From Pseudonocardia alni (GTDB taxonomy: Bacteria; Actinomycetota; Actinomycetes; Mycobacteriales; Pseudonocardiaceae), in NCBI RefSeq assembly GCF_002813375.1, contig NZ_PHUJ01000002.1, forward strand, positions 124,001 to 188,000: a DNA stretch of 64,000 bases, read 5' to 3'. Shown here piece by piece: positions 62,218 to 64,000 of this stretch (position 1 is its first letter; each line of letters starts with the position of its first letter). The notes beneath the pieces are model-generated. The model made no database searches and had not been told where the DNA came from. It was given only the letters and a program-made list of their open reading frames with translations. The translations under genes were made by a program, and so were the position numbers.

Positions 62218-64000
62218 TCAGCCGCGATGTGCGGCGTCGAGCGGTTGCGGGCGCGTCGGCGCCGACGGCGGGAGCACCGTGGCGGCGGTGGGAGACAGCG
62301 CGCGGGTGCGGCCGGCGCGCACCCCGTTGGCGATGACCAGGATCTCGGCGAGCTCGTGCACGGCGACGACCGCGGCCAGGCCGAGCACGCCGAGCAGGGC
62401 CAGCGGCATCAGTCCGACGATGATGGCCAGCGACAGCCCGACGTTCTGCAGCATGATCCGCCGGGCTCGTCGGGCGTGGTCGAGGGCCTGGGGCAGGTGG
62501 CGCAGGTCCTCACCCATCAGGGCGACGTCGGCGGTTTCGATGGCCACGTCGGTGCCCATCGCGCCCATGGCGATGCCCAGATCCGCGGTGGCCAGCGCGG
62601 GGGCGTCGTTGACGCCGTCGCCGACCATCGCGGTGGGCCGTTCGGCGCGCATCGTCGCGATGAGTGCAGCCTTGTCCTCAGGTCGCAGCTCGGCGTGCAC
62701 GTCACGGATGCCGGCCTGCGCGGCGAGCGCGGCGGCGGTGGCGTGGTTGTCCCCGGTGAGCATCGCGACCCGGTAGCCGTCGCGCTGCAGGTGGGCGACG
62801 ACCTCGGCGGCCTCGGGCCGCAGCTCGTCGCGCACGGCGACCGCGCCGAGGACCGTCCCGTCGGCTTCGACGAGCACCGCGGTCGCCCCGGCCTCCTGCA
62901 TGCCGCGCACCGGCCCGGCCAGGTCACCGGGGTCGATCCAGCCCGGCCGGCCCAGCCGCAGCGCACGCCCGTCCAGGCGGCCGGTGAGCCCGGCGCCGGG
63001 CACGGCCTCGACGTCGGCGGCCGGGGTGGGCTGGTCGACCGCGGCCAGGATCGCGCGGGCCAGGGGGTGCTCGCTGCGCGCCTCCAGCGCGGCGGCCAGC
63101 GCGAGGACCTGCTCGCGGGTGGCGCCACCGGTGGTGGCGACCTCGATCACGACGGGCCGGTTGCGGGTCAGGGTGCCGGTCTTGTCCAGGGCGACCTGGC
63201 GCACGGCGCCCAGGGCCTCGAGCGCGGCGCCGCCCTTGACCAGCACCCCCATCTTGCTCGCCGCGCCGACCGCGGCGACCACGGTCACCGGGATCGAGAT
63301 CGCCAGCGCGCACGGTGACGCGGCGACCAGCACGACCAGCGCGCGTTCGATCCACACCAGCGGGTCACCGAACACGCTGCCCACCACGGCGATCAGTGCG
63401 GCGGCGACCAGCACGCCCGGGACCAGTGGACGCGCGATCCGGTCGGCGAGGCGCTGCGCGGCGCCCTTGCGGGACTGCTCGGCCTCCACGATCGCCACGA
63501 TCCGGGCCAGCGAGTTGTCCGCGGCGGTGCTGGTGACCTGCACCTCCAGCACGCCGGTGCCGTTGATCGACCCGGCGTACACCTCGTCGCCGGGGCCGGC
63601 CTCGACCGGCACCGACTCCCCGGTGATCGCCGAGACGTCCAGCGCGGTCCGCCCGGTCCCGACGGTCCCGTCGGTGGCCAGGCGCTCCCCGGGGCGCACC
63701 AGCATGGTGTCCCCGACCCGCAGCTCGCCCGGAGCGACCACGATCTCCAGGCCGCCGCGCAGCACGGTGGCCTGCTCGGGGACCAGCGAGAGCAGCGCGC
63801 GCAGGCCGCGGCGGGTCCGGGCGATCGAGTACTCCTCCAGGCCCTCGCTGATGGAGAACAGGAACGCCAGCATCGCGGCCTCGCCGACCTCGCCGAGCGC
63901 GACGGCGCCGACCGCGGCGATGGTCATCAGGGTGCCTACCCCGATCTTGCCCTTGGCCAGGCGGCGCAGTGTGGACGGCACGAACGTCCACGCCCCCACC
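62218..64000 (-). CDS. P1B-type heavy-metal ATPase with SPC motif (5' end outside window)
   Basis: At least 594 residues; the frame is open to the window end, so the N-terminus is missing. Visible are GEVGEAAMLAFLFSISEGLEEYS (TM3-4), TGESVPVE, the TM6 motif SPC (VLVAASPCALAISIPV), DKTGTLTRN, SEHPLA and GDGVNDAPAL. The last helices read LSLAIIVGLMPLALLGVLGLAAVVAVHELAEILVIANGVRAGR. SPC instead of CPC together with a His-Glu in the last helix is the P1B-4-like class (Zn/Co/Cd/Ni export), although HELAE differs from the usual HEGGT. It probably detoxifies divalent metals alongside CadD. Confidence 0.9.
   Translation of the reverse strand, partial: VGAWTFVPSTLRRLAKGKIGVGTLMTIAAVGAVALGEVGEAAMLAFLFSISEGLEEYSIARTRRGLRALLSLVPEQATVLRGGLEIVVAPGELRVGDTMLVRPGERLATDGTVGTGRTALDVSAITGESVPVEAGPGDEVYAGSINGTGVLEVQVTSTAADNSLARIVAIVEAEQSRKGAAQRLADRIARPLVPGVLVAAALIAVVGSVFGDPLVWIERALVVLVAASPCALAISIPVTVVAAVGAASKMGVLVKGGAALEALGAVRQVALDKTGTLTRNRPVVIEVATTGGATREQVLALAAALEARSEHPLARAILAAVDQPTPAADVEAVPGAGLTGRLDGRALRLGRPGWIDPGDLAGPVRGMQEAGATAVLVEADGTVLGAVAVRDELRPEAAEVVAHLQRDGYRVAMLTGDNHATAAALAAQAGIRDVHAELRPEDKAALIATMRAERPTAMVGDGVNDAPALATADLGIAMGAMGTDVAIETADVALMGEDLRHLPQALDHARRARRIMLQNVGLSLAIIVGLMPLALLGVLGLAAVVAVHELAEILVIANGVRAGRTRALSPTAATVLPPSAPTRPQPLDAAHRG

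Overview
The window is high-GC DNA with dense, overlapping gene junctions (ATGA, TGATG, GTGA), frequent GTG starts, and actinobacterial families: a resuscitation-promoting-factor domain, an SCO6880-type conjugation protein, DUF6879 and DUF4913 proteins, and an EspR-like regulator. This points to a filamentous actinomycete, most likely Pseudonocardia or a relative in the Pseudonocardiaceae; the genus is an inference from style, not a database result. Two conjugation modules, a ParA/ParB pair, metal-resistance islands, two tyrosine recombinases and a Tn3-family element suggest a large conjugative plasmid or integrative conjugative element.

Layout. 1-2.8 kb: the end of a WD40 beta-propeller protein and a convergent PP-loop protein resembling the MurL glutamyl epimerase. 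3.3-4.1 kb: a small ORF and an EspR-like regulator. 4.19-23.4 kb: one long operon behind a good sigma-70-type promoter, encoding a type IV secretion (conjugation) machine: TcpC/VirB8-like protein, MinD-like ATPase, degenerate second ATPase, small membrane proteins, VirB6-like channel, SCO6880 protein, VirB4 ATPase and VirD4 coupling protein. Interleaved are five exported enzymes: GH16 glucanase, Rpf-type muralytic enzyme on a long acidic stalk, trypsin-like protease, NlpC/P60 hydrolase and a Tat-exported PhoX phosphatase. 23.4-23.9 kb: a gene-free, repeat-bearing stretch (oriT, parS or origin candidate), then ParA and a partner to 25.6 kb. 25.6-27.4 kb: a leftward XRE/DUF6879 regulatory trio. 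27.4-32.1 kb: a second, smaller conjugation module with its own coupling protein, ended by a clear terminator.

32.2-42.1 kb is accessory: a TetR/MFS drug-efflux pair with perfect inverted operators, a His-rich small protein, a cysteine-synthase-like enzyme plus MFS pair, and a second wall hydrolase paralogous to the conjugation one. 42.4-51.5 kb is a copper island: lipoproteins, DUF305, DUF6153, CopB, CsoR, CopZ, a secreted His-rich protein and CopA, with CsoR-type boxes over two promoters and a third, differently arranged inverted repeat. 51.7-55.3 kb carries two overlapping tyrosine recombinases; 55.4-58.9 kb a DNA-ligase remnant abutting a Tn3-family unit bracketed by a 13-bp inverted repeat. 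59.2-64 kb holds CadD, LspA, a CYP152-type P450 peroxygenase with an OleT-like active site, and a truncated P1B metal ATPase.

Working together, the first module probably builds the envelope-spanning channel and remodels the wall, the ParA region maintains the element, the regulatory trio controls transfer, and the metal and drug genes are cargo. No relaxase was recognised.
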